From an uncultured Methanobrevibacter sp. (GTDB lineage Archaea > Methanobacteriota > Methanobacteria > Methanobacteriales > Methanobacteriaceae): 64,000 bases of DNA. The notes beneath the pieces were generated by a model. That model saw only the letters and a program-made list of their open reading frames with translations, ran no database searches and was not told the DNA's origin. This document shows, one piece after another, positions 46,183 through 56,024 of the stretch; the stretch's first letter is position 1, and the number at the start of each line of letters is the position of its first letter. The DNA lies in contig NZ_CACWVY010000001.1 in the NCBI RefSeq assembly GCF_902764455.1, positions 1 through 64,000 on the forward strand, in the 5' to 3' direction. A program made the position numbers and the translations under genes.

Positions 46183-47205
46183 TTAAATCATATACTTGTT
46201 CATCATTACGGCAGTTCCAACAGCAGGTGCGACAACGCACTCTTCATCTGTTAAGATATCTCCCATGGATTTAACTTCAAGGCCTAAAAGTTCTGCGGCA
46301 GGCCCATCCAAAATGTCCTTGCCCAGACCGGTTGTGACAATTAGATTCAATCCCTGGGTTTCAACAACCTGCTTTAAACCGTCTGCAATCTGTTCAATCT
46401 GTTTTTTATGTATGAATTTTGACATCTCAACAATATCATCCATTGACAGCATTTCCAAATCAGCACATACTACACGGGCAATTCTTTTGGCACAGTCAAT
46501 TTTGGATTTACCTTCACCGTCAAATGTGTCACAGACATAATCTTCTGGGTTAATCAGGTCCAATACAGTATAAACATCTGCAGTTTGTGCAAACAGTTCA
46601 GATGCTACCCTGTATTCTTTTCCATTCAGTTCAACTTTATCCAAAAAGCTTGCAAGATTTGTTCTTAAAGTTCCAGTGTATACCAATTCACCTGTAGCTG
46701 ACCTGTCAAAGTCTGATTTTCCAATGGCACATTCATTTCCGTCTTTGATTGGTATAATATCTGTTGTGGTACTTCCTGTGTCAATGAAAATACAGTCATT
46801 AGAGATTAATGTTGCAATTTGAGCAGTTGCAATCCAATTGGCAGCAGCTGCCTTAAGTGGAGTTTTTTCAATTTCATCCTTTGAAAGCATCCCTTCCACT
46901 CCAACATATGCAATAAGACAGTCAAATGTTTTTTCGCATTTATCAACCACGTCCAGGACTCCATCTTTTTTGGTGTCATATGCGTCAACGAGTTCCGCAG
47001 TCATGGAAATTCCAACTGCATCAATTTCACTAATCGGGCAGATGTTTTCAATAAGCTCCATTAAAACACGTGACAAGTCATCATTATTGCTCCACATAGG
47101 AAGATATGCAAAATCAACTTCAATATTCTTGATTTCATCATCTTCAAAGTCAATGACTGCAAGGTCTGTATTTGCACCGCCAATATCAAATCCGGCTACT
47201 TTCAT
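46183..47205 (-). CDS. mfnF: Methanofuran biosynthesis enzyme MfnF
   Basis: Joins the furan unit (F1-PP) to gamma-glutamyltyramine in synthesis of the methanofuran core. The 340-residue protein is of the ASKHA fold: phosphate loop FDIGGANTDLAV (5-16), a second IDTGSTTTDIIP near 140, and a TTGLGKDILDG adenosine-type loop near the end. The ATG at 47205 is chosen because GGAG lies before it; the longer frame from 47286 overlaps mfnD. It lies next to the mfnD stop (one base between), so they are translated together. Confidence 0.93.
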   Translation of the reverse strand: MKVAGFDIGGANTDLAVIDFEDDEIKNIEVDFAYLPMWSNNDDLSRVLMELIENICPISEIDAVGISMTAELVDAYDTKKDGVLDVVDKCEKTFDCLIAYVGVEGMLSKDEIEKTPLKAAAANWIATAQIATLISNDCIFIDTGSTTTDIIPIKDGNECAIGKSDFDRSATGELVYTGTLRTNLASFLDKVELNGKEYRVASELFAQTADVYTVLDLINPEDYVCDTFDGEGKSKIDCAKRIARVVCADLEMLSMDDIVEMSKFIHKKQIEQIADGLKQVVETQGLNLIVTTGLGKDILDGPAAELLGLEVKSMGDILTDEECVVAPAVGTAVMMNKYMI

Positions 47206-47206
47206 A

Positions 47207-48295
47207 TTAAATTCTCCTGATTTCCAGATTATCTCCGGATTTTTTGAATTCAACTTCACCATCGAGAGACATGTCAATATCATCAATTGCTATTTCGCCA
47301 TCAATCAACTCAACAATTGTTTTACCAATATTAAAGCAGGCAATTTCTTTTAAGCCCACATAAGGAGTTGTAAATCTTGAATTGACCTCCAAAAGATATA
47401 CTGAGTAAACATCTTTTTCATCAGCATTGATAATAAGGTCAACACCCACAAAGCCTTTAAGGCCTTCCATTGATTCGACAGCCTTTTTAGCTATTTCAAA
47501 GGCCTCATCTTTGTATTTATTTTCAAATGGCAGTTTTCCACCTAAATATGTTCCCTTATCATCTTTAAGTTCAACAAACTGTTCATTTAAGCTTATCGGA
47601 ACGGCAGTTTTACCGTCAGATATTAAACTTACACTGACATCAGTTCCTTCAATAAATTCCTGTACAATTACCCTTGAGCCGGGAACGAAAATCTTATCCA
47701 AATCCAGTGTTAAATCATCAATATCCTCAATTACCACAATATCTTCACAGTCAACACCTATCAATGGCTTTATAATAATTTTCAATTTTGTTAAAGGGTC
47801 TTCCGCCTGCCATTTTTCGTAGAGATGTTCAATTGCTCTTTTCCAGTATCCTTTTGGATCTATCTTGAATCTGAATGTTCTAGGCTGTGGAACCACATCA
47901 TAAAGGGCCTCGTAGGATTCTGATTTGTCAGATGATTTAAAACATGCCTCTGAAGAGGAAGTGTATGTTTTTACATTATTTTCTTCGAGGATTTTAGTAA
48001 TGTTGTAGAGGTTGTTGTTGTTTTCAGCGGAGATAAAAATAGCTTTGCTGAACTGAGATGCATTATCTGCCAGCCAATCAACAATATCGCCTTCAATAAG
48101 GATTGGATTTACATTATCAAAATCTTTTATAACATTTTCATATGATTTGTTTAATACCACATCTTTTTTAAAATCTTTTAAATCATCTAAAAGTGCAAAT
48201 ATCAATGCTTCTGCTTCAGAAATTATACATTTATCCTTTTCACCGGAAGCAGTGAAATATTCAAACACCAAAATTGAATCATTTTCGTTTGTCAT
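47207..48295 (-). CDS. mfnD: Tyramine-L-glutamate ligase MfnD (ATP-grasp)
   Basis: Ligates tyramine to glutamate with ATP in methanofuran synthesis. The 362 residues contain the ATP-grasp patterns: [15 protein letters not shown] (about 172-186), [12 protein letters not shown] (about 219-230) and [22 protein letters not shown] (near the Mg-binding Glu/Asn). It is between wecB, with which it overlaps by 17 bp, and mfnF, one base downstream, so three genes appear to be one message. Confidence 0.92.
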   Translation of the reverse strand: MTNENDSILVFEYFTASGEKDKCIISEAEALIFALLDDLKDFKKDVVLNKSYENVIKDFDNVNPILIEGDIVDWLADNASQFSKAIFISAENNNNLYNITKILEENNVKTYTSSSEACFKSSDKSESYEALYDVVPQPRTFRFKIDPKGYWKRAIEHLYEKWQAEDPLTKLKIIIKPLIGVDCEDIVVIEDIDDLTLDLDKIFVPGSRVIVQEFIEGTDVSVSLISDGKTAVPISLNEQFVELKDDKGTYLGGKLPFENKYKDEAFEIAKKAVESMEGLKGFVGVDLIINADEKDVYSVYLLEVNSRFTTPYVGLKEIACFNIGKTIVELIDGEIAIDDIDMSLDGEVEFKKSGDNLEIRRI

Positions 48296-49601
48296 AAGTA
48301 ATCATCATTCCTTTTAAGTTCATATCATCAGTAGGGAATCTCATTTTCACACCGTCATGGACCATGTGGACCAGAGCGTTTTCAGACTGTTCAAATTCAC
48401 TGACAGTAATATCTGCGTCAATTTGTGTCATTTCTCTTGTAAATGAGTCCATTATATCTTCTGGAGCAGTGATGTTCAGTTTACCTTCATGGTAGTATTT
48501 TTCTATTGCATCAACAGTTTTTACTGCAGCATCACCATCACCATACGGATTTACTGCATTTTTCATTTTGTCTGCAAATTCTTTATCATTCAATATCCTA
48601 TTTGCATTTTCCAAAATGGCCTCTTTATTAGCTCCCACAAGGATGTTTCCTCCTGCAGCAACTGTTTCTGGCCTTTCGGTATTGTATCTTAATGTCAATG
48701 CAGGAACATCAAGAGTTATTGCCTCTTCCTGCAGACCTCCAGAATCTGTAAGTATCAATACGGATTTTGAAGTTAAAAGCAGGAAATCCAAATATCCTAT
48801 TGGTTTAACAATGTGAACATGACTTAAACTGTTTAACTCTTCAAACAGGCCAAATTTTTCAAGAGTATTTTTAGTTCTTGGATGAATCGGAAAGATAATA
48901 TCCACATCGGTTAATTCCTTTAAGGCATCTATAATATTTGTCACCCTTTCTTTTATATCAACATTTTCAGCTCTGTGCATTGTTAAAGTTAAAATGTTAT
49001 CCATACCATCAATGTCAAGTTCTTTAAGAGATTCCTCTCCAAATCCTCGTTTTTTAGCAATCTCCAGATGCCTGAAACATGCATCAACTACAGTGTTTCC
49101 AGTTATAAACAGATTTTTTCTTGAAAATCCTTCAGCCAAAAGGTTAATTGCAGACTCTTCAGTTGGAATATAATACATTACAGAGCATACATCAGCAACT
49201 CTTCTGTTAATCTCTTCAGGCATAGTCAAATCAAATGACCTGAGACCTGCTTCAACATGACCTACCGCAATGTGCAATTTGGCACTGACCAGTGCGCCTG
49301 CAAGAACAGCATTGGTATCTCCCTGAACAAGGACAATATCTGGCTTTTCTTTTAGCAATATTTTTTCGATGCCGCTCATCATCAGTCCGGTTTGCTTAGC
49401 GTGAGTTCCTGATCCAACATGAATATTATAATCAGGAGCAGGAATTTCCAAATCCCTGAAAAAGTTATCTGACATTTCCTTATCATAATGCTGACCCGTG
49501 TGCAAAACAACATGATTAATGTTTCTTTTATTGATTTCAGCTATAATGGGAGCCATCTTAATAATTTCTGGCCTGGTCCCTAAAATTGTCGCTATCTTCA
49601 T
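48279..49601 (-). CDS. wecB: UDP-N-acetylglucosamine 2-epimerase with C-terminal extension
   Basis: Interconverts UDP-GlcNAc and UDP-ManNAc for surface polysaccharides or glycoproteins. Motifs: [10 protein letters not shown] (9-18), VQGDTN (91-96), HVEAGLR (114-120), EEINRR (129-134) and DSGGLQEEA (about 287-295). The usual protein has about 370 residues; this one has 440, with a tail of about 60-70 residues at the C-terminus (rich in Asp/Met: [13 protein letters not shown]...) not part of the epimerase fold. It overlaps mfnD by 17 bp. Confidence 0.92.
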   Translation of the reverse strand: MKIATILGTRPEIIKMAPIIAEINKRNINHVVLHTGQHYDKEMSDNFFRDLEIPAPDYNIHVGSGTHAKQTGLMMSGIEKILLKEKPDIVLVQGDTNAVLAGALVSAKLHIAVGHVEAGLRSFDLTMPEEINRRVADVCSVMYYIPTEESAINLLAEGFSRKNLFITGNTVVDACFRHLEIAKKRGFGEESLKELDIDGMDNILTLTMHRAENVDIKERVTNIIDALKELTDVDIIFPIHPRTKNTLEKFGLFEELNSLSHVHIVKPIGYLDFLLLTSKSVLILTDSGGLQEEAITLDVPALTLRYNTERPETVAAGGNILVGANKEAILENANRILNDKEFADKMKNAVNPYGDGDAAVKTVDAIEKYYHEGKLNITAPEDIMDSFTREMTQIDADITVSEFEQSENALVHMVHDGVKMRFPTDDMNLKGMMITYDKRK

Positions 49602-49646
49602 AAGAATCCCCCGATTAATTAATTATTTAAAATTTTAAGAAAAGAA

Positions 49647-49967
49647 TTAATGTGCAATGTAATTGCCTATTAAAAACGAAGCTATTACAATTCCAAACGC
49701 AGTACAAACAGTTAAAATACCCACATTTAGTAGGAATGCTTCAACTAAAGCATTAATAGGAAGTTTATTATTATGCTTATCTTTTGATACAAATACATCA
49801 ATTATAAGAGGCATCGTCAGTATAAAAGCCACTACAATAATAACTGGAACGGCAACAAACCATAAATCAGAACTATTATGATTTAAACCAAGGTAAAATC
49901 CCAAGACAAAACCTATAAATATAGTTAATATTGTAAGTTTATCGAAAATTTGATATACTCTACCCAT
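49647..49967 (-). CDS. Small membrane protein, 106 aa
   Basis: I do not recognise this protein. It has three predicted membrane helices (about 12-30, 37-58 and 76-103), joined by short loops, with a charged segment SKDKHNNKLP at 61-70. There is no signal or transport motif. It lies 45 bp upstream of wecB and 30 bp downstream of truA, so it is probably cotranscribed with one of them. Codon use resembles its neighbours. Confidence 0.7.
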   Translation of the reverse strand: MGRVYQIFDKLTILTIFIGFVLGFYLGLNHNSSDLWFVAVPVIIVVAFILTMPLIIDVFVSKDKHNNKLPINALVEAFLLNVGILTVCTAFGIVIASFLIGNYIAH

Positions 49968-49997
49968 AATATGACCCTTTTTAATTTTATTATTTAA

Positions 49998-50867
49998 TTA
50001 ATATATTTGATGCAAGTCATTTAAACTTTTTATCATTGATTCACGAATTGCATATCTTTTTTGAAGATTATCTAATGCGTCGACCAAATCACGTCTGAAT
50101 CTCTCACAGGCATAATCATCATATCTGAATTTAATGCCATCATACTGAATGTCCATCAAAATAAGATATTCTGCATCCATAACTTTAATATAAGCTCTTG
50201 GCTCATCTTCAGAGGGATTCAATAATTTTTCCACTTCATCAAGAGTCATCCTGTCAAGTGCAACATCAACAAAAACCCTCATCATTTTACGCACCATATT
50301 CCATAAAAAAGATTCTCCATAAATATCAACAAAAATCGGACATAATGTATCATGAAGATTTGGAAATTCCCTTTTGTGATAATCGTCAAGACTGACTTTT
50401 GTGATTTTAATATCATCTATTGTTCGGGTAGTTGTTTTTTGAAATCTTTTTGTAAAATTAGTGAAGTTATGTGTTCCCTTAAAAATTTCAGCACATTCCT
50501 GAAGTTTATCAATGTCCAAGTCCCTAAACAACATGTACCTGTATTGCCTCATCTGAGCATATCTTGGTTTAAATGCATATCTTACAGGAGCGCTTGCAAG
50601 AATTTGAATATCATCGGGCAGAGAATTGTTGATTTCATTAACCCTTACTTCCTTTTCAGACTGAAAACTGATAACATTACCCAGGCTGTGAACTCCAGCA
50701 TCAGTTCTTCCGGCAATTCGGAATCTGGATTTTTTCAAATCATCAATGTAATCTAATTTTCTTAAATGATAAATTAATTCCTCTTCGACTGTTCTTAAAT
50801 CAGGCTGTCTTTGAAAGCCATGAAAATTTGTTCCTATATAACCTATTTTAAGCGCTGTTCTTTTCAT
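49998..50867 (-). CDS. truA: tRNA pseudouridine(38-40) synthase
   Basis: Isomerises uridines 38-40 of the tRNA anticodon stem. In 289 residues the catalytic aspartate is D56 in GRTDAGVH, and the C-terminal half has the NMVRKMMR helix. Normal length for archaeal TruA. The gene is followed by the membrane protein gene. Confidence 0.95.
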   Translation of the reverse strand: MKRTALKIGYIGTNFHGFQRQPDLRTVEEELIYHLRKLDYIDDLKKSRFRIAGRTDAGVHSLGNVISFQSEKEVRVNEINNSLPDDIQILASAPVRYAFKPRYAQMRQYRYMLFRDLDIDKLQECAEIFKGTHNFTNFTKRFQKTTTRTIDDIKITKVSLDDYHKREFPNLHDTLCPIFVDIYGESFLWNMVRKMMRVFVDVALDRMTLDEVEKLLNPSEDEPRAYIKVMDAEYLILMDIQYDGIKFRYDDYACERFRRDLVDALDNLQKRYAIRESMIKSLNDLHQIY

Positions 50868-50922
50868 TATTAATAATATATGATTCTATATAAAATAAGT
50901 TTTTAGAAAAAAATAAGGAGAA

Positions 50923-51429
50923 TTATTTTAAATTTTTAACCATGTGAGTTGTCTCATCATAGTCATCTTCCTCAACAGTAATTTCATAACCTACAGATTT
51001 CCAGAAAGGAAGTCCTGATTCAAGATATCTGTGAGTATGCAAATATATCCTGCAATAACCAGTATTTCCTGCAAAATCCTCTACACAACGAACAAGCATC
51101 CTTGCAAGACCATTCCTCCTGTAATCCTTATCAACCATCAATCTCCAGATACTTGCAGTATCCTCTTTTGAGTAAATACCTTTGAAAAATTCAAAATCCT
51201 TATCATATGGCCTAATAGCAACAGTAGCAACAATTTTTTCACCGTCGAAAGCAACAAATAAATTACTGTTAGCAGGAGCAATATAATACTCAGTTAAACC
51301 GAATATATCATAATGAAACCTAGGTTTTGGTCCGATATGATATTCAAGGTTAATCTGATTAAATAAAAAATCTTTTACTGAGTTAATTTCTGATTCATCA
51401 TCTTTGATTTCTCTAATTTCTATGTCCAT
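50923..51429 (-). CDS. GNAT acetyltransferase (first copy)
   Basis: A 168-residue GNAT-fold N-acetyltransferase. The acetyl-CoA binding helix is RRNGLARMLVRCVEDFA (about 108-124; Q/RxxGxG/A pattern), followed by IYLHTHRY and FWKSVGYE. It lies 53 bp after permease C of the ABC operon, with no terminator between, so it is likely the last gene of that operon. A paralogue (56019-56579) is controlled by the same operator. The substrate is unknown; chemical modification of a small molecule handled by the transporter is one possibility. Confidence 0.85.
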   Translation of the reverse strand: MDIEIREIKDDESEINSVKDFLFNQINLEYHIGPKPRFHYDIFGLTEYYIAPANSNLFVAFDGEKIVATVAIRPYDKDFEFFKGIYSKEDTASIWRLMVDKDYRRNGLARMLVRCVEDFAGNTGYCRIYLHTHRYLESGLPFWKSVGYEITVEEDDYDETTHMVKNLK

Positions 51430-51482
51430 AATATCACAAATTTTTTAAAAAAAAAAATAACAAGAGAATAGTTAAATTTCCC

Positions 51483-52337
51483 TTATTCTTGAGCAGTTTC
51501 AGGATTAAGCAATTTTTCAACATTTTCCCCGATTAAATCAAATAACAATACGACAAGCAATAAAGATACACCAGGGTAAAATGCTAACCACCAATAACCT
51601 GAAGACAAATAATGCATAGATTCTGACAATATAACACCAATTGCAGGCTCATGAGGAGGTAATCCAAATCCTAAAAATGTGATTGCCGCTTCATGCATGA
51701 TTGCATGAGGAAACATTAATATTACTCCAACAATAATTTGAGATACAATTAAAGGCAATATGTGTTTAATTGCAATCCATGCTCTGGATTTCCCAAGATT
51801 TTCAGCCAGATGAACATATTCTTTAGTTTTAATTTCTTTTACTTCAGATCTTAAAACCCTTGCAAGGGGAGTCCAGTGAGTTAAACCTACACCCATAATA
51901 ACCCCATATACTCCACCGCCAAACATGACTGAAACAAGAATAATTAAAAGAATATGTGGAATTGAACCGAATAAATCAATAATACCTGCAACAAACTCGT
52001 CAGCAACCCTATTAAAACTTGAAAATAATCCTAAGATTATTGAAATAACAGTACTTACTGCTGATGCAATAAAACCTACCATAATACTTAATCCAAGTCC
52101 TGCGATTGTACGCTGAAACATGTCTCTTCCCATCCAGTCAGTACCGAACAAGTGTTGTAAGGAAGGCATCTGATTGGCGCTTGCAAAATTTGATGGAATA
52201 TCCTTTATAAAATATCCTGAAATGAAAATAGATACAATAACTATTACTGATATTGCTATAACAACGAGAGTTTTTGTCCTGAGATTTGCAGAATATAAAA
52301 ACCATTGTCTTTTATCATCCTTTTGCTTTTTAATCAC
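51483..52337 (-). CDS. ABC transporter permease C (nickel/peptide type)
   Basis: Second permease of a DppC/NikC-type importer in the plasma membrane. The 285 residues have an N-terminal helix (about 19-41), then the conserved HLFGTDWMGRDMFQRT extracellular segment, four further helices, and the EAA-type loop HLAENLGKSRAWIAIKHILP that contacts the ATPase. The GTG at 52337 is the likely start, with AAGGAG 10 nt before; an ATG at 52391 lies inside permease B. It overlaps permease B by 8 bp, and the paralogue at 62313-63164 aligns throughout. Confidence 0.92.
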   Translation of the reverse strand: MIKKQKDDKRQWFLYSANLRTKTLVVIAISVIVIVSIFISGYFIKDIPSNFASANQMPSLQHLFGTDWMGRDMFQRTIAGLGLSIMVGFIASAVSTVISIILGLFSSFNRVADEFVAGIIDLFGSIPHILLIILVSVMFGGGVYGVIMGVGLTHWTPLARVLRSEVKEIKTKEYVHLAENLGKSRAWIAIKHILPLIVSQIIVGVILMFPHAIMHEAAITFLGFGLPPHEPAIGVILSESMHYLSSGYWWLAFYPGVSLLLVVLLFDLIGENVEKLLNPETAQE

Positions 52338-53319
52338 TGAACTCACTCTCCTTGATTCTAGGATCAATAAAGTAATAAGAGATATCTGCAAGCAAGTTAC
52401 CTATAAATACAAATACTGCACTAAAAATAACAATTCCTAAAAATAGGGGCACATCACTTTGAAGACCTGCCGCAACTGCCGTTTGACCAATTCCAGGATA
52501 GGAAAATACCTGTTCAACAAGTACTGCACCTCCAAACAATTCACTGAATGACAAGAATTGTAATGTAATTGCAGGTAGTAATATATTTCTAATTCCATGA
52601 TTTTTAACTAAATCCCAACCTTTTTCACCTCTGGATTTTGCAAACAATACATAATCAGAAGATAAAACTTGAATTAATTCATTACGAGTGTACATTGCAA
52701 TAGGTGCAAGACCAACTAAACTCAATGTTAATGTAGGAAGGATAAGTCTTGTTACCCACTCCATAAATGTTGCATCCGTACTTTTAACACCAATTGGCAC
52801 ACCAAATCCAATTGGGAACCATCCTAAATAAACTGAAAATACCATTAAAATAAGCATTCCAACCCAAAATGAGGGAGCAGATTGAATTGCATAACAATAA
52901 ACTTTAACCGCTTTATCAATCCAGGATCCTTTGTTTTTACCTGCCAATACTCCTAAAATAAATCCAAAAACACCACTCAGTACCCATGAAATTGCCATCA
53001 ATACTACAGAAGCAGTGAATTTTTCAAAAATAACATCCATAACAGGAGCACGGTATATTAATGAAGTTCCTAAATTACCTTGAATTAAATCCAAAAGCCA
53101 GTGATATATTTTTGTAGTCAGTGGAACATTAGTCCCGAAATATTGTTCTAAGATTTGTCTTTGTGCTTCAGATACTGCAGCACCTTTTAAATAAGCACTA
53201 ACTGGATCAATAGGGGATAAATCTAATAACACAAAACTAAAAATTGCAACTGCAATCATTAATATTATGAAACGTACTAATTTAAAACCAAAATATTTTG
53301 CCAATTTTTGTTTATTCAA
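52330..53319 (-). CDS. ABC transporter permease B (nickel/peptide type)
   Basis: First permease of a DppB/NikB-type importer. About 329 residues from a TTG at 53319, which has AAGGGGGTT before it and gives the usual N-terminus (L/MNKQKLAKYFGFKLVR, then a hydrophobic helix). The longer frame from 53400 overlaps the binding-protein gene. The EAA-type loop is AKSRGEKGWDLVKNHGIRN, and the C-terminus IGQTAVAAGLQSDVPL is conserved in both copies. It is coupled to permease C. Confidence 0.92.
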   Translation of the reverse strand: MNKQKLAKYFGFKLVRFIILMIAVAIFSFVLLDLSPIDPVSAYLKGAAVSEAQRQILEQYFGTNVPLTTKIYHWLLDLIQGNLGTSLIYRAPVMDVIFEKFTASVVLMAISWVLSGVFGFILGVLAGKNKGSWIDKAVKVYCYAIQSAPSFWVGMLILMVFSVYLGWFPIGFGVPIGVKSTDATFMEWVTRLILPTLTLSLVGLAPIAMYTRNELIQVLSSDYVLFAKSRGEKGWDLVKNHGIRNILLPAITLQFLSFSELFGGAVLVEQVFSYPGIGQTAVAAGLQSDVPLFLGIVIFSAVFVFIGNLLADISYYFIDPRIKESEFSD

Positions 53320-53368
53320 AAAAATAACCCCCTTAAATTTAAAAAAAATAAAAAAAAGGAAAAAATGT

Positions 53369-54988
53369 TTAAGCTGTGGAGTTGGCTCTAGTCCAATCAC
53401 AGATATTAATTAAAACATCGTTTCCTAAACCGTCAGGTTGTTGGCCAATATCAATTCCATCTTTGATGAAATAATTGTAGTCATAGTTTACAAGCCATGC
53501 AAATGGAGCATCTCCAGCAGGACCCCAACCTCCGCTGTTTACAAGAGCGGATTGTGACCATAAGGTATTAGAAGCATTCAAGTCAGTTGAATGCATTGCG
53601 TCTTCCATCAATTTATCGGAATCTGAATTGTTGTATAAACCAGGGTTCATATAGAATTCATCAGCATCTTTACTGTGGTATTGCTGATAGATTGATTTAT
53701 ATGGGTCAGGAGAAGTTTGTTGCATTAATGCAGCAGAGCTGTACATGTTTGCATAAATAGTATCCCAGTCTGCACCTTTAAGATTTACTTCAATTCCTAT
53801 TTCTTTTGCTTGTTCTGCAAATACAGTTGCTAAAGATTGCCTGTCAAGATAATCTGGTGGATAGTATAAATCGAATGATGCTTTTGTACCATTTTTCTCT
53901 ACAATTCCGTCACCGTCAGTGTCTTTCCATCCGCCATCGCTCAAGATTTTTTTCGCTCCACTTACATTTGCATCATGAACTTTTGCAGCATCGTTAGCAT
54001 AGTCTCTTGTATCTACACTGGTATATTCAGGACTTGCATGACCTGAAAAGATTTCATCACACATTGCTTGACGATTAACACCAACATTTAATGCTTCTCT
54101 TATTGATTTATCAGCAGTTACATTGTTACCAATTTTCCAACCACTTTCATTAGTCACTTTACCAGTATCTTCAAGGTAAGGGAAAGATACACCTTGTGCT
54201 CTACCAGCAGACTTTTCAACAAATTGATATCCGTCAACGGTTTGGTTTAATGCAGAAGTTGCAACAGGCACTACATCAACTTGACCAGATTTAGCGAGTT
54301 CTAACCATGTAGATTCTTCAGGGAATAATAATGTAATTTGAGTAAAGTAAGGTTTTTCACCATAGTAATTGTCATTTACTTTGAATATTGCTTGTTGACC
54401 TTTATCCCAGTGGTCTAATACATAAGGTCCAGTACCGATAGGGTGTTCACCATAAGTATTATTGTCATATTCTTCAGGAACAATACCAACATATCTTAAA
54501 TCATAAATAAATGTTGACCTAGGTTCAACTAAACTAAATTCAACGCAAGTATCATTTTTAGCAGTTGCATTTGCAAGATTAGTTAAATCCAAATCTGTTT
54601 CTGTTTCTTTTGCTTTATTAAATGTAAATGCAACATCTTTTGCATTGAATGAAGAATTATCTGAGAATTTAACATCGTTTCTTAAATTTACAGTCCAAGT
54701 TTTACCATCGCTACTGATTGAATAATCTGTAGCTAAATCTGGAACAATAGTTCCATTTTTATCAGTTTTAAATAAACAACTTTGTACTAATGGATTATAA
54801 TTTTGGTGTCCACATCCCCAACCTGTAAGCGGGTTAAAACCTGATTTAGGTTCTTTGATGTTACTGTGTGCCGCCACAGTTAAATGGGTAGGATCACTAT
54901 CCTTTGAACCCCCCATAAATGCAAAAGCAGCGACAACAATAATTACAAGTGCTATAACACCACATATAATCATCATCTTTTTATCCAT
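53369..54988 (-). CDS. ABC transporter solute-binding protein (family 5, nickel/peptide type)
   Basis: Extracellular receptor of the transporter. From the ATG at 54988 (GGTGA before it; 55000 is an alternative) it has about 539 residues. A membrane anchor is at 4-25, not a lipobox cysteine. The family-5 fold follows, with TGYGCG-like GWGCGHQNYNPL, the family motif VNLRNDVKFSDNS.FNAKDVAFT and HPIGTGPYVL. NikA, CntA and dipeptide receptors all belong to this family, so the sequence does not identify the ligand. The nicotianamine-synthase-like gene in the same regulon makes a metal-chelate ligand plausible. Confidence 0.92.
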   Translation of the reverse strand: MDKKMMIICGVIALVIIVVAAFAFMGGSKDSDPTHLTVAAHSNIKEPKSGFNPLTGWGCGHQNYNPLVQSCLFKTDKNGTIVPDLATDYSISSDGKTWTVNLRNDVKFSDNSSFNAKDVAFTFNKAKETETDLDLTNLANATAKNDTCVEFSLVEPRSTFIYDLRYVGIVPEEYDNNTYGEHPIGTGPYVLDHWDKGQQAIFKVNDNYYGEKPYFTQITLLFPEESTWLELAKSGQVDVVPVATSALNQTVDGYQFVEKSAGRAQGVSFPYLEDTGKVTNESGWKIGNNVTADKSIREALNVGVNRQAMCDEIFSGHASPEYTSVDTRDYANDAAKVHDANVSGAKKILSDGGWKDTDGDGIVEKNGTKASFDLYYPPDYLDRQSLATVFAEQAKEIGIEVNLKGADWDTIYANMYSSAALMQQTSPDPYKSIYQQYHSKDADEFYMNPGLYNNSDSDKLMEDAMHSTDLNASNTLWSQSALVNSGGWGPAGDAPFAWLVNYDYNYFIKDGIDIGQQPDGLGNDVLINICDWTRANSTA

Positions 54989-55331
54989 AACTTTCACCAT
55001 TTTAAATAAATAGAAAACATATTAAAATAAAAGTATTACTTTTCATCTAAAAATTACCTAATTAGTAATACTTTTCATAATTATTTTAATATTAATATTA
55101 TTATATACAAAATAAATATAAAAAAGTATTTATTACTTTTAAAATTCGCTTGATTATTGTTTTACTTTTAAAATCTAATTAAAAAAATGAATAATAACAT
55201 GTGATATTGGAAACAAAATTTGACAGCATACAAAAGTTTAAATTAAAATTTTAAAGAATAAAGAACTGTGAATAGAATCAAAAGTAATACCTTCCTTAAA
55301 TTTAAATAACATTACCTTCAAATATTCGGCC
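54989..55331. other. Regulatory region upstream of the ABC binding-protein operon (343 bp)
   Basis: It holds the 12-23-12 operator (55029-55075), a TATA-like TGTATATAATAAT on the minus strand around 55098-55110, an imperfect palindrome AAAAGTATTTATTACTTTT (55123-55141), and a single half-site AGTAATAC (55283-55290) near the plus-strand Fe-S gene. The rest, about 55145-55275, is AT-rich with no gene. Confidence 0.6.
55029..55075. promoter_or_regulatory. 12-23-12 inverted-repeat operator, site 1
   Basis: Perfect inverted repeat: AAAAGTATTACT (55029-55040) and AGTAATACTTTT (55064-55075), separated by 23 bp. It lies 41 bp before the binding-protein start and just downstream of a TATA-like sequence, where bound repressor would block transcription. 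The same arms and the same spacing occur at 56595-56641. Confidence 0.85.
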
Positions 55332-56024
55332 ATGACCCTATCTCTTAAACTTAAAAAATATCTAATAAAAAACGGTGCAACACAGGTAGGTTATGCAGAC
55401 ATTACTGATTTTACGCCCCAACCTAAATTAAAAATAGGAGTTGTTTTCTATATAGCTTACCCGAAAGAGATTATAAGAACTATGAAAAATGCACCCTCCC
55501 CAGAGTATCTTGAAGAATTAATTAGTTTAAATACAAGATTAGATGCTCTTGGAATGAAATGCGAAGAATTTTTAATAGATAATGGGCATAATGCATATGC
55601 ACAAACAAAAAAAAGACTGGGAACTGATTTTGGAGAATTTAATTCATTTGAACTGCCCCATAAAACAATAGCTACACGTGCAGGTCTAGGATGGATTGGA
55701 AAATCAGCATTGTTTACAACAAAAAATTACGGATCAGCTCTTAGATTATCCTCCGTTTTGACAGATGCCCCTCTAGAAATTGGAAAACCAATACTTAAAT
55801 CAAAATGCGGCAAATGCATGGAATGCAGAGACGCATGCCTTGGTGGAGCAATAAGCGGAAGAGAATGGAACTACAAATTAAACAGAAATGACTTTTACGA
55901 TGATAAAAAATGTGAAAAATATGCTCTGAAAGTTTCAGAAGAAAATTTAGGAAAACCAGATACCGTATGTGGAAAATGCATATTCGCATGCCCACATACT
56001 CAAAAATATATCAAAAAATTATAA
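55332..56024 (+). CDS. QueG-related iron-sulfur protein
   Basis: A 230-residue relative of epoxyqueuosine reductase. AGLGWIGKSAL (117-127) is the family signature, and two ferredoxin-like cysteine sets follow: C159, C162, C165, C169, and C213, C216, C220 with C194. It is shorter than bacterial QueG (about 350) and lacks the HEAT-repeat C-terminus. Archaea do not make queuosine, so it probably acts in another reductive step. A half-site AGTAATAC lies about 45 bp before the ATG, suggesting membership of the same regulon. Its end overlaps that of the convergent GNAT gene by 6 bp. Confidence 0.82.
   Translation: MTLSLKLKKYLIKNGATQVGYADITDFTPQPKLKIGVVFYIAYPKEIIRTMKNAPSPEYLEELISLNTRLDALGMKCEEFLIDNGHNAYAQTKKRLGTDFGEFNSFELPHKTIATRAGLGWIGKSALFTTKNYGSALRLSSVLTDAPLEIGKPILKSKCGKCMECRDACLGGAISGREWNYKLNRNDFYDDKKCEKYALKVSEENLGKPDTVCGKCIFACPHTQKYIKKL

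Noticed and set aside
52330-53400. Permease B starting at 53400
   Set aside because: The extra 27 residues overlap the binding-protein gene and lack the family N-terminus. A TTG at 53319 has a strong ribosome binding site.
55029-55075. Classical NikR operator
   Set aside because: The arms do not match GTATGA-N16-TCATAC of E. coli NikR. A NikR-type regulator remains possible, but the sequence alone does not show it.
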